From the NCBI RefSeq assembly GCF_001522545.3, contig NC_031770.1, positions 106,804,130-106,868,129 on the forward strand: a stretch of 64,000 nt of DNA, written 5' to 3'. Each line of letters starts with the position of its first letter. Positions within the stretch are counted from its first letter, which is position 1. Position numbers and translations under genes: made by a program. The stretch is from Parus major (taxonomy: Eukaryota; Chordata; Aves; Passeriformes; Paridae). The notes below the pieces were generated by a model. The model worked only from the letters and a program-made list of their open reading frames with translations, did no database searches and was not told the DNA's origin. Positions 35,001 through 47,592 of this stretch are shown in pieces.

Positions 35001-36881
35001 AAAGCTGCTGGTTCCATACCAATACAGACAGGACAAGCTTTTCTTTTCCTCTCTCACTCCCTCTCCTTGGAACTCTTGAAAAATATATTTAAACATTATT
35101 TAAGTGTAAAATACCTTAAATCCCTCAGAGAAGCAATTCCTTGCCTGTTGTGATATCTCAGAGCCACCCTGGGGAAAGGTCTCCTGACAGGATGGGACAT
35201 CTCCATGGCAGCAGAGCATGGCCTGGGCTGCCCCTTGAGAGCCCTCAGCAGGGACACTCAAACAAGCCAGAGACCCAGGCAGGCTGTGGAGAGTTTGTTT
35301 TTCATTTTTCTTCTGTTAGGGTGACAGGAGCAAAGAACAATTACAGCATTTTTAGTCCAGCTGACAAATTACATGTTAGCTCAATTTAGCCTAAGCACAA
35401 TTTCCCAATCAAAGTCAAAGCAAAACAACCAAGCAGGCTTATGTTTTCTAAAATTCATTAATCCTGTTTGTCTTTTTCACCTCTATAGATTACTATTATT
35501 ATACCATGTTCTAAAACAAAGAAAAGAACATGAATTTTGGTTTTGTTTTCTGGTTGTATTTGGGTTTTTTCCTCTTCAAAGGTGTCTACATTGCAAGGTT
35601 GCAAATATTTAATTAGCAAATGGAAATTACACTGACTGACCAAATGCAATTAAGCTACCCAACTCATTTAAAAACTGGATGTGGATTTAAATAAGGCTCA
35701 GCATTGTGGAAGCTGCCTCCCTCTGATGGACATTTTTGGTTGGGATCAAAACAAAAAGAGACTAATTTCTTATTAATTTATGGCTAATTTCCTACTAATT
35801 CCTTTCACTCATTTCTGCTATTAATACAGATATCCACTCCCTGCCATCAACAAATGGAAAGTATGTTGGTTTTTTTCCTAAAACTAAAGAATGCCAAAAA
35901 AATGTCACAGAGAATGAAGGAAGAAGAGAAGTAGGATCTTTGACATGTTTTGCTCAAAATCTGGTATTGATTCCCCAGGGAGCAAGATCCAGAATAACCA
36001 TCTGTATGTGTGGGGAGATGCCTTGAGCTAATCATTGTATGCTACCCCATGGAGAAGTGTCTTTGAACTCCCAGATTGTTCCCGTTTTTAGAAGCTCGAG
36101 GCAGGAAACAGATCCGTGGGATCCCACACCTGGAGCTCTCTTCTGGAGGTAAAAATTGTATCCATAATTTAAAAGAATTAATATCAAAGAAAACTTCAGG
36201 TTTTCTCCACAAAGAGATATGCAGCAATGGCTGTTTTAGATATAAAAATCATGTGTAGGCGATTCCTATTATTCTACCCATACAAATGAACTGAAAACTG
36301 CCCTAGATTTAGATGCCCAGAATTATTTCTGACTTTTATTTCATGAATGTATTATTTTTATATATTTTTAATGTAGTGACTTCTTTTTTTTTTTTTTTTT
36401 ATTTCCTGGGAAACACTTCAAGGATTTAGAACTCCCCTTTTCCCACCTGAAATTCTCATAGATTTTGAGTTCTTCTATCCTGTTTTCTGAAGTCATAGGC
36501 CTCCTGAAACCTGTTAGAGGGGAGAAATTAAGACAGGACTTACATTCAAGTTTACCACTTCTGGAGGAAGTTCTTATTTGGTTTTCAGGTAGAATGTAGA
36601 GGAGGCAGAATTTTTAAAAATGTATAAAGAATCACCACGTTACTTTTGTTAATGTCTTAACCAAAGAGCTGTGAGTAGATTTGTTCTTTTTGATGTATTA
36701 TTTACCAACAGACAGCAATGTCAGATTCTTGGTGCTCACTGAGTTTAATCAAACCAGATGTCTGAGGTCAGGAATCCATGTTACTCTTGGAAAGATAACC
36801 TAGTGAACCTGCCTGGCAAACAGGGTGATTTCTAAGCCCAAGTATCTCCCTTGGTGAAGGGAATATTTTGGATGTAAATTT
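35001..36881. other. unique noncoding stretch
   Basis: No gene is recognised. A poly(T) run of about 18 lies near 36383-36400, and other short T-runs occur. Open frames are at most about 82 codons and unmatched. Confidence 0.55.
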
Positions 36882-37030
36882 TCATGGAATAACAGAATGG
36901 TTTGGGTTGGAAAGGACCTTAAAGACATCTTGTTCCAAACCCCCTGCCACAGGCAGGGACACCTTCCACTATCCCAGGTTGCTCAAGGAAATCCTCATCC
37001 AGCCTGGCCTTGAACACTTCCAGGGATGGG
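36882..37030 (-). mobile_element. CR1 LINE 3'-end fragment
   Basis: The reverse-complement CR1 3' end: 'aacagaatggtttgggttgg', 'ccccctgccacaggcaggga', 'ttgctcaaggaaatcctcat' and 'ttgaacacttccagggatgg'. Similarity then stops. It is minus strand and noncoding. Confidence 0.88.
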
Positions 37031-40000
37031 AATTTGCACTTAAGTACCTGCATCTATCTATTAAATTACACCTGCACCTTCCTAAACTCATTGACTGTTA
37101 ATGTTATTTAATAACACTGTAAATGTTATTTTTAAAAACCCTAAGGTACTGGAGAATACTTGGGTGTCCATCTGTGCCTCACCCCTCCTCTCCTGTCAGC
37201 CCAAATTCCTCACAGGCAACACTTGCAGGCAGTGCAAGCACAACTAAATCACTGGGACTGCCAGGTTTTCCCAGATCTCAGAGAAGATAAATGGTACTGG
37301 GTAGTTCTTGTAGCACATAATGCTTTTCATCCACAAAGCATGCAGCTAATATTCGTTCAAAACCGGAGAGATTTATGCAATAAAATTCTGCTTATAGAGG
37401 CTTTCCAAATCACAATAGAAAAGATTGTTAGACAGAAGCCAATGAGGCATTACACACCCTGTAGATGTTTCCTAAATACATTTCTGCTGGATTGTTGAGG
37501 AAATTAGAGTTGCAACAGTCGAGAGATCATATATTTTAGGGCATAGTTAATTTTGGACTTGCCCTTGGAGTTATTAATTTTAGATATGCAATACCCTTTC
37601 AGTGTCTGTGCACCTACATTTAAAACCAGACACTTTCAATGTATCTGCAATGTCTCTGACTTCCTTTAGACACTAATTTTAGGATGAAATGAACCCATCC
37701 AAAAAGGACAGGCTTCTCTTCACCGAGGGACAGAGGTGGACTAGTGAAAGGTAGGCCTTGTTTTGTCCAGATAAATGTTTAATAAAACCAGTTTTGTCAG
37801 ATAAATGCTCTTTGAAGTACAACTGCTAAAGCCTAGTACTGTGCTGTAAATAATCATGAACACTTTGTCCACAATACATACATTTTCCCTTTATTTTTTT
37901 TATTTTGGGAGGGGTGTTTGTTTTGTTTTGCTTTGGTTTTTTTTTCATCTTTAAATATTTTGTTGGGTTTTTTTGTTTGTTTTTTTTTTACACTATAGTT
38001 AAGAGATCTGGAAGACTTTGACTATATAAGTAAATAAGTTGGGACTGGGGCATGGGATGAAGTCCTGCCTGTGAGTAGCCATGCTGCTTACTGCAATGTC
38101 CAAAACTGTCCCAGACATTGTACAGGCCTGGAGCAGGGAACAGCATCAGCCAGCGACTGTTCCCAGTAAGCAATTTGGACTTGGGATGCGAAGAGGTGAA
38201 GATGGGAGGTAATTCACCCTCTTTGACCTCAGCTAATTTTATTGGATAGAACAAATGTGGGTATTTCACCCCAAAAGGATGAAAAGTTGCTGAATACTTC
38301 AGGAGGAAAAAAGCCCAAATACCTTTGACATAATATTGGAACTTGGCATTTGCTCCAGGTTTGGGAGCAGTGACACAGGATTATGATGCCTCACAAGGCC
38401 ACAGTTTTCTTTCAGCTCTTTCTTTTCCACTCTCTTGCATAAAGCAGTGAAAGACATGGAACAGGCTTGTATGCTTTGGGAGAATCATCTGTCAAATATT
38501 CCTGAGGTGGAAATACTGATTTTACTTTTGAGGCATGATGAAACGAGAAGGTTGGAGGTGTGCTGAATGGTTTGATGCAATGTCACTCACAATTCCTTCA
38601 CTGACACTCATGTCACAGAAAATGCAAAATGCATGTTCACCTTTATTAGTAAATATAGATTGAAAAATCTATATGAATAAATATGAGTTGCTATGGGATC
38701 TTTACTGATTTAGTATCTTCTACGTTTCTGAGTGCATCACCTCACAAATTTATGATAAATAAGAAAGCTGTAAGATTTAGATTTTAAACTTTCTCTTCAC
38801 ACATCTTTTTTTGGCACCTCTGATGACCTGAGAGGTGAGGCCACCTCTTTGTGATTTCCTGCCACCTCCCTGTGATTTTGATTCGAACCTGACTGAACAC
38901 TTAGAAAAAACATAATTCATTTGGATGAGTCTGCAAATAATTTTGTGGCTCTTATTTAAGCTTTTAAATTTAAGCTTTTCCATATTTGCATGATTCAACT
39001 AATTTCAGGGAGTGCTCACATAGCTTTTCAAACTTAGACACAAATTAATTAGGACCAGAGCTCAGCTCATGAAGTGCTCTGAATGACTTGTGAAAGCCGA
39101 TGACTCCATGATGCAGTTTCACAGAGCAAGAGGAAAAACTCAGGAGGGTTGATGGATACCTAGGCCAGTACCACACAGTGTAGCTTGATTTAATTCAGCA
39201 CCCAAACTTGTCTGTTTAAAGACAGCTCAGTTACCAACAGCCTGCTCTGTGTTGTTGGTGAAAGAGGAGCAGCAGTATCCTGTAGCATCAGCAAGTTTCA
39301 AAGAGCATGGGAAACAAGCAAAGGGACTTTGCTTGAATTGTTAATGAATTATGGAAATTACAACATTACAGAAGGAGCAGAGATAAAATGGTTCATTCTC
39401 ACAACCAAAGAGAGGAGAAAAAGCTGAAGACTGTGCATTTATCAGAAGAGTTGATTCTGCTGCTGAGAACATTTTGCCAATGAAAAAATTAAATGCCATG
39501 AATTATGGAGATTGTTTAATGTATGTGACTGCTCTGAATAGAGGAAGGTACAAAGGCATGTCAAAAGAGTGGGAAAATTAGCAGCTGAATTTGGCAGCTA
39601 GCGAGGAAAGAAGGCCATGTGCGAGTCATCATGACAGCAGAAAGCAGTAAACAATCGGGGAGGGCTGAGACGTGGCTTGATGCAGTAAGAGAGGACTGGA
39701 TGTGTGTGTGGTGAAAAAGCCTCTGAGAATGAACAGAGAAATCGTTCTCTGAAGAGGCTGGGAGCAGTCTATCTGAAAGCTGCAAGTCTACAAAAAATGT
39801 GGTTGGAACAGAGCTCATTGGGGATAGCTGGAATGAAAAGATTTGTGGGTTTTGTTCATACAATGGTTTTGATGCAGGAACACCACATTGTTTTATATGT
39901 TCCATAAAAAATAAGTTTTAGCACAAATTCTAATACTACCAGATGTTTGCCTCCAAGTTAAGTCTTTTGTCTGAGAAATGTTATGCTTCCTCACAGAAGT

Positions 40001-43000
40001 AATAATGTGACTGATTTATATCCTTCTCTCCTTTGTAGGTAGAGCTTTCATTTAGGCTTCATTCCCATGGTCTACCACAATGTTCCTTCTTCCAAAGGAT
40101 ATATCCCCAAGGAATTGTAAGTCAGCCATGTAGCAGAGCTTGGGAAGAGGAACATGAGGCAACTGACCCATTATTCCTGTGGGACACAATAAAAGTAGAA
40201 TCATTGAGTTCCAGGGCATTCAGGTTTTCAACTCTGTAGATTTATCTTTAGAGAAAGCTTTTGTGGGGAAAAAAGCTTTGATCAGCAATCCAGTCTCAGT
40301 GAAAAAAAACAAAAGTTCAGTGTAAATTCCACAGATATTTCTGGAAAAGAGACCTGGCAAGGTGAGAAATATCAAGACCCAGTTGGTTTGAAATGGGAGG
40401 ATGCTGGAGTCACTGCAAGTGGCCGGGTGATGTGGTGTATCAATGAGATGGAAGATGATGGAACCAGTGGCAGGGCTGGGGAGGAGAAAAATGAGGGGGA
40501 GGAGAAGAGAAAAAACTCAGCATTTCATGTAGTGGTCTGGGTTGAGAAGAGAGGGTGCGGGGCAAAGAGCTGCGAGCAAACCATTGTAACTTGAACATGG
40601 TACAAGTGCAAAAAATTTTCGCTTCCTTCTCTTCACTTTCAGAAGCCAGATGATCCCTCATCTCCAAGGCACCTTATCAGAGTTAATAGGAAAACATTGG
40701 GAAAAAACAGAACAAAAGGGGAAAAAAACCCATAAATTCCATTCATGGATAAACAATATATATTTTATATAAGCTATTCCTCCTGTATCCACAGATCTAT
40801 TAGTGTAAGTATTTTAATTTGATGCAATGTTTTGGTCAGAACTTCTCAGTGTGGCATGAAAGTATTTCAAATAAAGGGGTCTGCAGAGACATCAAATTCC
40901 AATCTCCCAGCTGTGTTGTAAAGCTTAGAGATGGTTACATCCATAGACCAAGCACAGAACTTTGCTAGACATTTATTTCTTATCTGTATTTAAATAAATG
41001 TGCCTTTTTCTTACCCTCACAGAAAAAGGTCTTTGTGTCTAAGTCTGTCAGTGGGATTCCTTTGAACCTAAACCCTTGTTTTATAGAACCATTTTTATTC
41101 ACAATTGGAGCTATGGGGCCTGATCCTATTTTCACACTAGAAAATGCAGTCGATTTCAATCCAGCCAGTCGTGGTCAGACTTCTGTAAATGAGATTAGAA
41201 TTGAGCCTATGTCAAACACAGTAGAGCCAGAAAAAGATTTATTTCTCTCATTGAACTCTTCGGGTGAGGATTTGTCCAATTAAAATATATTATCTATTAT
41301 ACTTTGGACAGTATGACCAAACTAAACACTCAAAATTGGATGTTTGGAAGGGACAAGTTTCTGTTTCTCTTCTTCAACACAGAATCATTTAAGAGCTTTT
41401 GTTGGGAGTGTTTTAAGAGCCAAAGACACAATTTTGCAAAGATCAGGAAGACCTGCCCGAACACCTTTGGCGAAAGTCCTGGGCTGTGTTCTGAAGAAAT
41501 GAGTGGGTGTTGTTCTGCAGGGTGCTCGGAATTTGAAGCTTCACACCCTTTTGTAGTCATTGATGCATTGGCTAGAAAATTTATTTCATTCCCATGCCTT
41601 CAGGAGATCTGTGTTTGTGCAGTGAGCAGGGGCTGGTTTTTACTTCAGTTTTGGGGAACTGATCTGCCAAGACTTGGCCTAATTCCCTCTGAGCAGAAAT
41701 AAAACAATTGCCTTTCTCTAGCTAGTGAGCCAAGAGATGGAGTCAAAACAACCAGCCTCACCCACAAGAGTGCATCTCCCCATCATACCAAAAGCCTAAA
41801 ACTTACCACAACAACTTTTTCAAACTTCCAGTGCCTCCCTCAAAATGTTATTTGTGAAACAATTTGGGATATGGTTTTCAATAACTGTGTCTGTGTCCGC
41901 CAGCAACTTCCACAGAGAATTCCCTGGAGCCATGCTCCCATTGCCAGGCTGGTTTATGACTTTTCTTGTTTGACCTTGAAGGTTTCCATCCCATCTCTGA
42001 GGGAGGTGGCTGTTGTTCATCCCACCATTTATGGGATAGTAATACCTGTGCAAACACAGCAAGTGTCTGAAGTATTAAGTGTCAGTAGGTACCTAAATGC
42101 CCAGAGAAATCCAGGAGATGTGATTCGTTTCAAGACATTCTAGACATCCAAATATCTTTGAGAGTTTGAGAGAGAGGTTTTTTTCATTCTTCATTTAGTC
42201 TATGTTGACCTTTATTCCTTTCCCTTGGCTTCTCCTCTGTTTCTTCCATTTCTTGAGGTGTCTGTGATGCTCCAAATATTTGATCCTGTCTCTCAAGAGA
42301 CACAAAAATACTGATCCTCTGGTGTTCCTCTGTCTTTTTCAGTCCCTTCTGCTTCCACCAAAGTCTTAAAATAAAACTCCTTTTCATTACACTTTGGCAT
42401 TCATTTTTGGATAAGATATTAGGATAATGGCAGTATTTACTAAAACTATAAAAAGAACGTGAAAAGATGATGTGATGAAGGAAGAAAATAAACAGAAACA
42501 CAATACTCCTTAAACTAGACCCATTTAAACTTAGATATTGCATTCTAAAGGTGCCAGCAGTGCAGAATAAAGGGAATCACATCAAGAAATATGAACCACA
42601 ACCCCATTCAAAGGATTGCTCTGTAATTAGGTTTTTTCCCTCTTGGCAGACTGTGGCACACAGAGTCACTGAATAACTGTTGAAAGAACCACCGATGGCA
42701 TTGGAAGCCACCTGCCACCACAGCACCATGGTCATCCTGAGACCCTCCTGCAGGGTCCCCAGGTCACATCAGTGCACTGATACCCACTCTGAAAGGCAGA
42801 CTTTGGTGTGAAATCTGTCATTCTTTTGTAGATTGAAGAATAGTCAAAGAGGTCACTGAACCTCAAGCTCTCCGCTACCTATTCTAGCTGAGAAATTATA
42901 AGCGATCATTAAAGCAGTCCTAAATCCATGCCAGTGCAAAGTAAAACAGGTTTTATAATGAAAACCTCTCAGTCTTTTCAGTCCATGTCTGACTCAAGTC

Positions 43001-44704
43001 AATTAAGAACCGTTTTTCAGCACAGGGTGGAAAACAGCTCTTGAGGCTGAAGGGGGTGAGTGATGACAGTCACCTCATTTACTGCTCACACAGAGCCATC
43101 TGAGACATGTACCTCAGGAATGGCAATTCCTGCTGTCAGCTGCCCCTTACAGGGCAGTTTCATGATGCAGTTAGCATTTGCATAGGCAAATATTAATTAT
43201 TTATATTTACTGCAGCTCCAGGAAGATTAGTGCAGTGTTTTAGGCTGTGCACAGTGACTTCCAGACATGAGATAGAAATGAAGGAATCAGGAAATGCTGT
43301 TGGTTAGAAATATAAATGGGCATTACCTGTGTTTAAGTAGGATATATTACTGTATTTGTAGGCATTCATTAATAGTCATATGATATTTTTTAACTGGTAT
43401 TTACAGGGATAATTAGTTTTAGATGGTTTACCTTCACAATTCCATGTTTACTGAGCAGGTGTTTAATGCACTGAGAAGAAATCTTAGCTACTGTACCTGT
43501 GTTCAGAGACGAATTTTGGGAGATTTCAGGATGCCTGGGAATAGGAGCCTCAGCCTAATCACAAGTTCAGTACCAGGGAATGGACCTCAGCATAGAAACC
43601 TTCTGTTATTAGTGTATCACCTAGTGCACAGTCTTCTGACTCTGTACATGTTTCAGGTGAGTTTTGTATTAAATTATTTTAATTCCTATAAAGTAAATTC
43701 ATATATAAACTGTTTTCTAAACAGTTTAAGCAAGTGCATCTCATTCAAGCTGACTTTCTGATCAGTGTGGGAAAAAAATCAACATTTTACTTATTTTTTT
43801 AATATTCTTACTCTACAAATTTTCTCAGGCTCTTTATTTCCCAGTAAGTAGTAGCTCTTGACATTTTATCAAGCAGTTTTTATACTGTTTTATTAGATGT
43901 TATGCAGCTGAAATATTGAAGTATACTAAATGAAAAATGTTTAAATGATAGGCTTGATACACTGCCAATGCATCACAAAATTTACCTGTACCATGTAGTG
44001 CATTTGAAAACCAGAGAGCTAAAGCAAAAAACTAGTCAGCTCTTCTCTGTCAGTAAGAAACAGGGTTTCAAAAACACTTTATGTAAAGGCCTGCCTTGGG
44101 GCTGGTTGATGGGAGAGCACGTGGTCCTCCCTGGGCTGCATCCTGCTTTCATTGCTCGGGAGATGAGCAATGTAGATCTCTATTAATCATCATAAGGACT
44201 GCAATAAATCGTAACAAGGATTCTGTCCCAACCAAGGAATGAATCTGGGGCTGAGTGCAGAGACAAATTAATTCATCAGTGAATTGGCAACCAAGAATGT
44301 GCCTTAATTACTGGTAGACCATCGTGTTAGAGCCCTGAAACACGTCTCATACAAAGAGCAAACAAGGTGTCAGCATGGAGTGATGTGCTAATCCCCCATC
44401 CTGAGGTGGTGATGGATGCAATTCTGCCTAAATTTGCAGAACAGAGCACCTCAGAGCTATCAAGCTCTCCTTGATGTGCTTTCCCCAGATGTAACATAAG
44501 AGGCAACAGAAAAACACTTCTCTGCCTTCTATACTGGAAGCTCTTGGATCTCTGGATCCTAAGGAAATGGTATTTTTTAATTTGCCTTTGTGCATGAGGG
44601 GGAGAACATGTGGTTTCTTTCACTCAGACAAGGTAATCTGTACAATCTTGTGGTCAGGCCTCTTGAGGGACATTAAGACAAATATAGCTGACAGTTGATG
44701 ATTT
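37031..44704. other. long unique noncoding stretch (about 7.7 kb)
   Basis: No gene, RNA gene or LINE is recognised. There is T/G-rich low complexity at 37890-37990 and an 18-bp imperfect tandem repeat at 38840-38878. An 11-bp direct repeat TTTAAGCTTTT lies at 38955-38965 and 38969-38979. Complex segments at 37290-37500 and 44120-44330 could be conserved elements. The longest frames, near 41304-41702 (132 codons), match nothing known. Confidence 0.5.
38840..38878. repeat. 18-bp imperfect tandem repeat
   Basis: GCCACCTCTTTGTGATTT (38840-38857) and GCCACCTCCCTGTGATTT (38861-38878) differ at two positions and start 21 bp apart. Confidence 0.8.
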
Positions 44705-44799
44705 TAATATGTGGCAGAGCTGTCCAGATTCCCTCTATAATAATGAAGAAATGATTAGATGCTTCTAAGCTGAAATACTTTTTATCCTTAGACAGATGT
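44705..44799 (+). repeat. 95-bp direct repeat, left copy at gap
   Basis: This block (starting TAATATGTGGCAGAGC, ending CCTTAGACAGATGT) is identical to 44955-45049 and ends exactly at the gap. Two perfect copies abutting a gap on both sides are the signature of an unresolved overlap in assembly. A genuine recent tandem duplication is the alternative. Confidence 0.95.
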
Positions 44800-44954
44800 N
44801 NNNNNNNNNNNNNNNNNNNNNNNNNNNNNNNNNNNNNNNNNNNNNNNNNNNNNNNNNNNNNNNNNNNNNNNNNNNNNNNNNNNNNNNNNNNNNNNNNNNN
44901 NNNNNNNNNNNNNNNNNNNNNNNNNNNNNNNNNNNNNNNNNNNNNNNNNNNNNN
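44800..44954. other. assembly gap (155 N)
   Basis: A run of 155 unknown bases, bracketed on both sides by the same 95-bp sequence. Confidence 0.99.
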
Positions 44955-45049
44955 TAATATGTGGCAGAGCTGTCCAGATTCCCTCTATAATAATGAAGAA
45001 ATGATTAGATGCTTCTAAGCTGAAATACTTTTTATCCTTAGACAGATGT
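44955..45049 (+). repeat. 95-bp direct repeat, right copy at gap
   Basis: It begins on the first base after the gap and matches 44705-44799 at every position. Unique flank continues after 45049. Confidence 0.95.
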
Positions 45050-45062
45050 TACAGGATTAATT

Positions 45063-45525
45063 TATTTAAAGTCCAGAGGAGGCCCCAAAGATGATCAGGG
45101 GACTAGAGCATCTCTTCTACAAAGACAGGCTGAACTCTGGATTGTTCAGACAGAAGAGAAGGCTCTGGGAACACCACATTGCCTTAAAGGGAACATGTGA
45201 GAAACAGTGAAAGAAATTTTCTACACAGGGAGATAGGACAGGTGATAGGACAAAGGGAAATGACATTAAACTGGAAGTGGAATGATTTAGGTTAGATATT
45301 AGAAAGAAATTATTTATTCAGAGTGTGGTGAGACCCTGGCACAGGGGGCCCAGAGAAGCTGTGGCTGCTCCATCCCTGGAAGTGTCCAAGGCCAGGTTGG
45401 ATGGGGTGCTGAATGACCTGGTCCAGTGGAAGGTGTCCCTGTCCATGGCAGGAGGTTGGAATGATGATCTGTAAGATGATCTGTAAGATCTTCTAAATCA
45501 AACCATTCCATGAGTCTGTGACAGT
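45063..45525 (+). mobile_element. CR1 LINE fragment with ORF2 end and 3' UTR
   Basis: A plus-strand CR1. 'ccaaagatgatcaggggact' and 'aaagacaggctgaactctgg' correspond to the last part of ORF2. 'agaagagaaggctctgggaa' is the worn SLEKRRL region. Then come 'gataggacaaagggaaatga', 'ggttagatattagaaagaaa' and the 3' UTR, ending in CCATTCCATGAGTCTGTGA. Reading frames are broken. A 12-bp tandem duplication, GATGATCTGTAA twice, lies at 45463-45486 in the otherwise conserved 'gatgatctttaaggtc' block. Confidence 0.9.
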
Positions 45526-47525
45526 TTTTCCTCAAGTGAGCGTCTCCTTGACCTGCAAGGCTGAATAAAGTTTTACAACGTATCCCAAAAATCCATGAAT
45601 TTGAGCATGTTAAGTGCCTGACCTGTCACAGGAACCAGACCGTACTAGTTTCTGATCACATTTAAGAATGTTTATTTACAAAAAAGTGAGAAGTAATCAG
45701 TCAAATACATTCTGTGCTTCCTTGCCAAGATTTTCACCTCTAAGTAAGTGCCATCCTCAGCAGTGTATTGTCAATGTCATTTATTTCTTTGTCTCATTCC
45801 TATGCCTGAAACTTCTCTATCACTTCAGATTTTCATCTTCAAACATATTCAAGCAATCTGTCTTTTCCTATCAAATTCTGCCATCATTATTTCCCTCTTT
45901 TGGATATTAAAGCCTGGTAGCTCATGCAGAGCAATTATTGCTCTTTTTCTAACTTGGCAGCATTTATTTGTAGTTCACAGTGTTTTCCTTTCAAACTTGT
46001 TTCCTCCCAAACTTTTTTCCTTCTTACAGCATTTATTTTATTTTTGTTGTCTGTGAGTTTTTCCTTTCTAAGGTGACCTACAAAGGATTTTATTTTTATT
46101 TTTTTTAATTGGACTTATACTTTGTCTCTTTCTGGAGTACAAAGATATTCTTTCTTTTTGTTTGTTTATTCATAGCAATTATTTTTTCTTGGCTATTTCA
46201 GGAATGTCAGTGCTGGCCTTTTCTGATTTTTCTGGATGCTACTTTGAATCTTCCCAAGGACATTTATTATTAGCTCTTACATTGCAGCTGACTGGATATG
46301 GGTGTTGAAAGTTTAATCTGTTATCTCCATAAAATATAATTACTTGTACCCACCAACCTTGAAACAAGTCCATATTTATATAAAAATCCCTAACTATTTC
46401 TCAGTGAAAGCAAAATTTACTAGCTACCTCATGCCTTCCTGAAATGTTCTCCAAAACTGCTTGCTTCGTTAGATATATATCATACTCCCTTAACCTCAGC
46501 TAGGCTTTCATATCTATGTACATGTGCCTAATATTAATAAAGTCAAAATCTTACAACCTTCCACTCCCTCTCCCAGGAAGAAACACCTTGTACCCAATTT
46601 CCTTCCAAACTTCCCAAGTAAGATTTCACTGACACTGTGTAATTCTCCAGTTTTTAGTTTCTTATCCAATATTAGTGCTTGAAACTGGTTCAGGTGAGTC
46701 AAACCTGAAATGCCTATTTCTCTTCACAGACTGCATCCCAAACACAAATAAAGTTGTTAGGCTCCATGTCTTGCTTCAATCCTCTTCTCCCTTCCCCAGT
46801 GAGTTGCTCCCATCCTTCCTGAGCAGGGCTGTGTGGTTTGTGGCAGCCCTTGCAGGGTGCACCATGGACCATGTGTGCTCCCAGGAGCAGCACAAGACTT
46901 TTGTGTGCCCTTGGACACTGCACACACAGTTTGTGCCTGGACCTACAGGGACCACATGCAATCTGCCACCCTGGAGCTCTCTAAAGCATGGGCCAAGCAG
47001 TGACTTCTGCCAGCCCTAGGGGATGCAGCCTAAGCTGGAAGGTACCTGTGCCACCACAGCAAAGCATCCCCTAAGAGAAAAGCTCCTGGTGTCCCTGTCA
47101 TCTACATTTTCCACAGCTGATTTTAAAACATATTTTTGTGATTATCAGGGCCTGCCTTTACATTTATTAGCTCTTCTTGCTCCACAGGTTTATTTTTTGA
47201 CTAGTGGATTCTCTCTCTCTCTTTTTGCAGTTTGTTTTATTACACTGTGTAGACAAAGATCATTTACTCCTCTCTTTACAGCAAAACCTTTTTCCTCTGA
47301 TGTTCCTTACAGACCTTAGTAATTTCTCTTCCTTGGTGATGCACAGCCAGGAGAGTATTAGATATAAGTCCTTTACAAGGCCTTTCTGCAGGGCCATTAA
47401 TAAGAAATCCCTCTAAATGGATACAAATACTTAATGGGTAGGAAACTGGACATCAGGAAATTCATAGAACTATTTCACTCCATGAAATGTTTCTCCTCAA
47501 ATTTTGCTATTACGCCTTTGATCTT
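45526..47525. other. unique noncoding stretch
   Basis: No gene is recognised. The first part is T-rich with poly(T) and ATTT runs (46080-46190). 46690-47060 is GC-richer with unmatched frames on both strands (up to 114 codons). Confidence 0.5.
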
Positions 47526-47592
47526 AAAACAATTTGGGTTAAAAAAGACCCATAAGATCATTGAGTCCAACTACTGAGTCTGACTGTTGCCA
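47526..47592 (-). mobile_element. short diverged CR1 3'-end fragment
   Basis: 'aatttgggttaaaaaagacc' followed by 'cataagatcattgagtccaa' resembles the reversed 3' end of the CR1 subfamily with 'aaagacctctaagatcatcgagtccaac'. Only about 65 bp are alignable by eye, so the call is weaker than the others. Confidence 0.55.

Noticed and set aside
44800..44954. A real 250-bp tandem duplication around the gap
   Set aside because: Possible, but exact identity ending precisely at both gap edges is better explained by an unmerged contig overlap. Kept as the alternative only.
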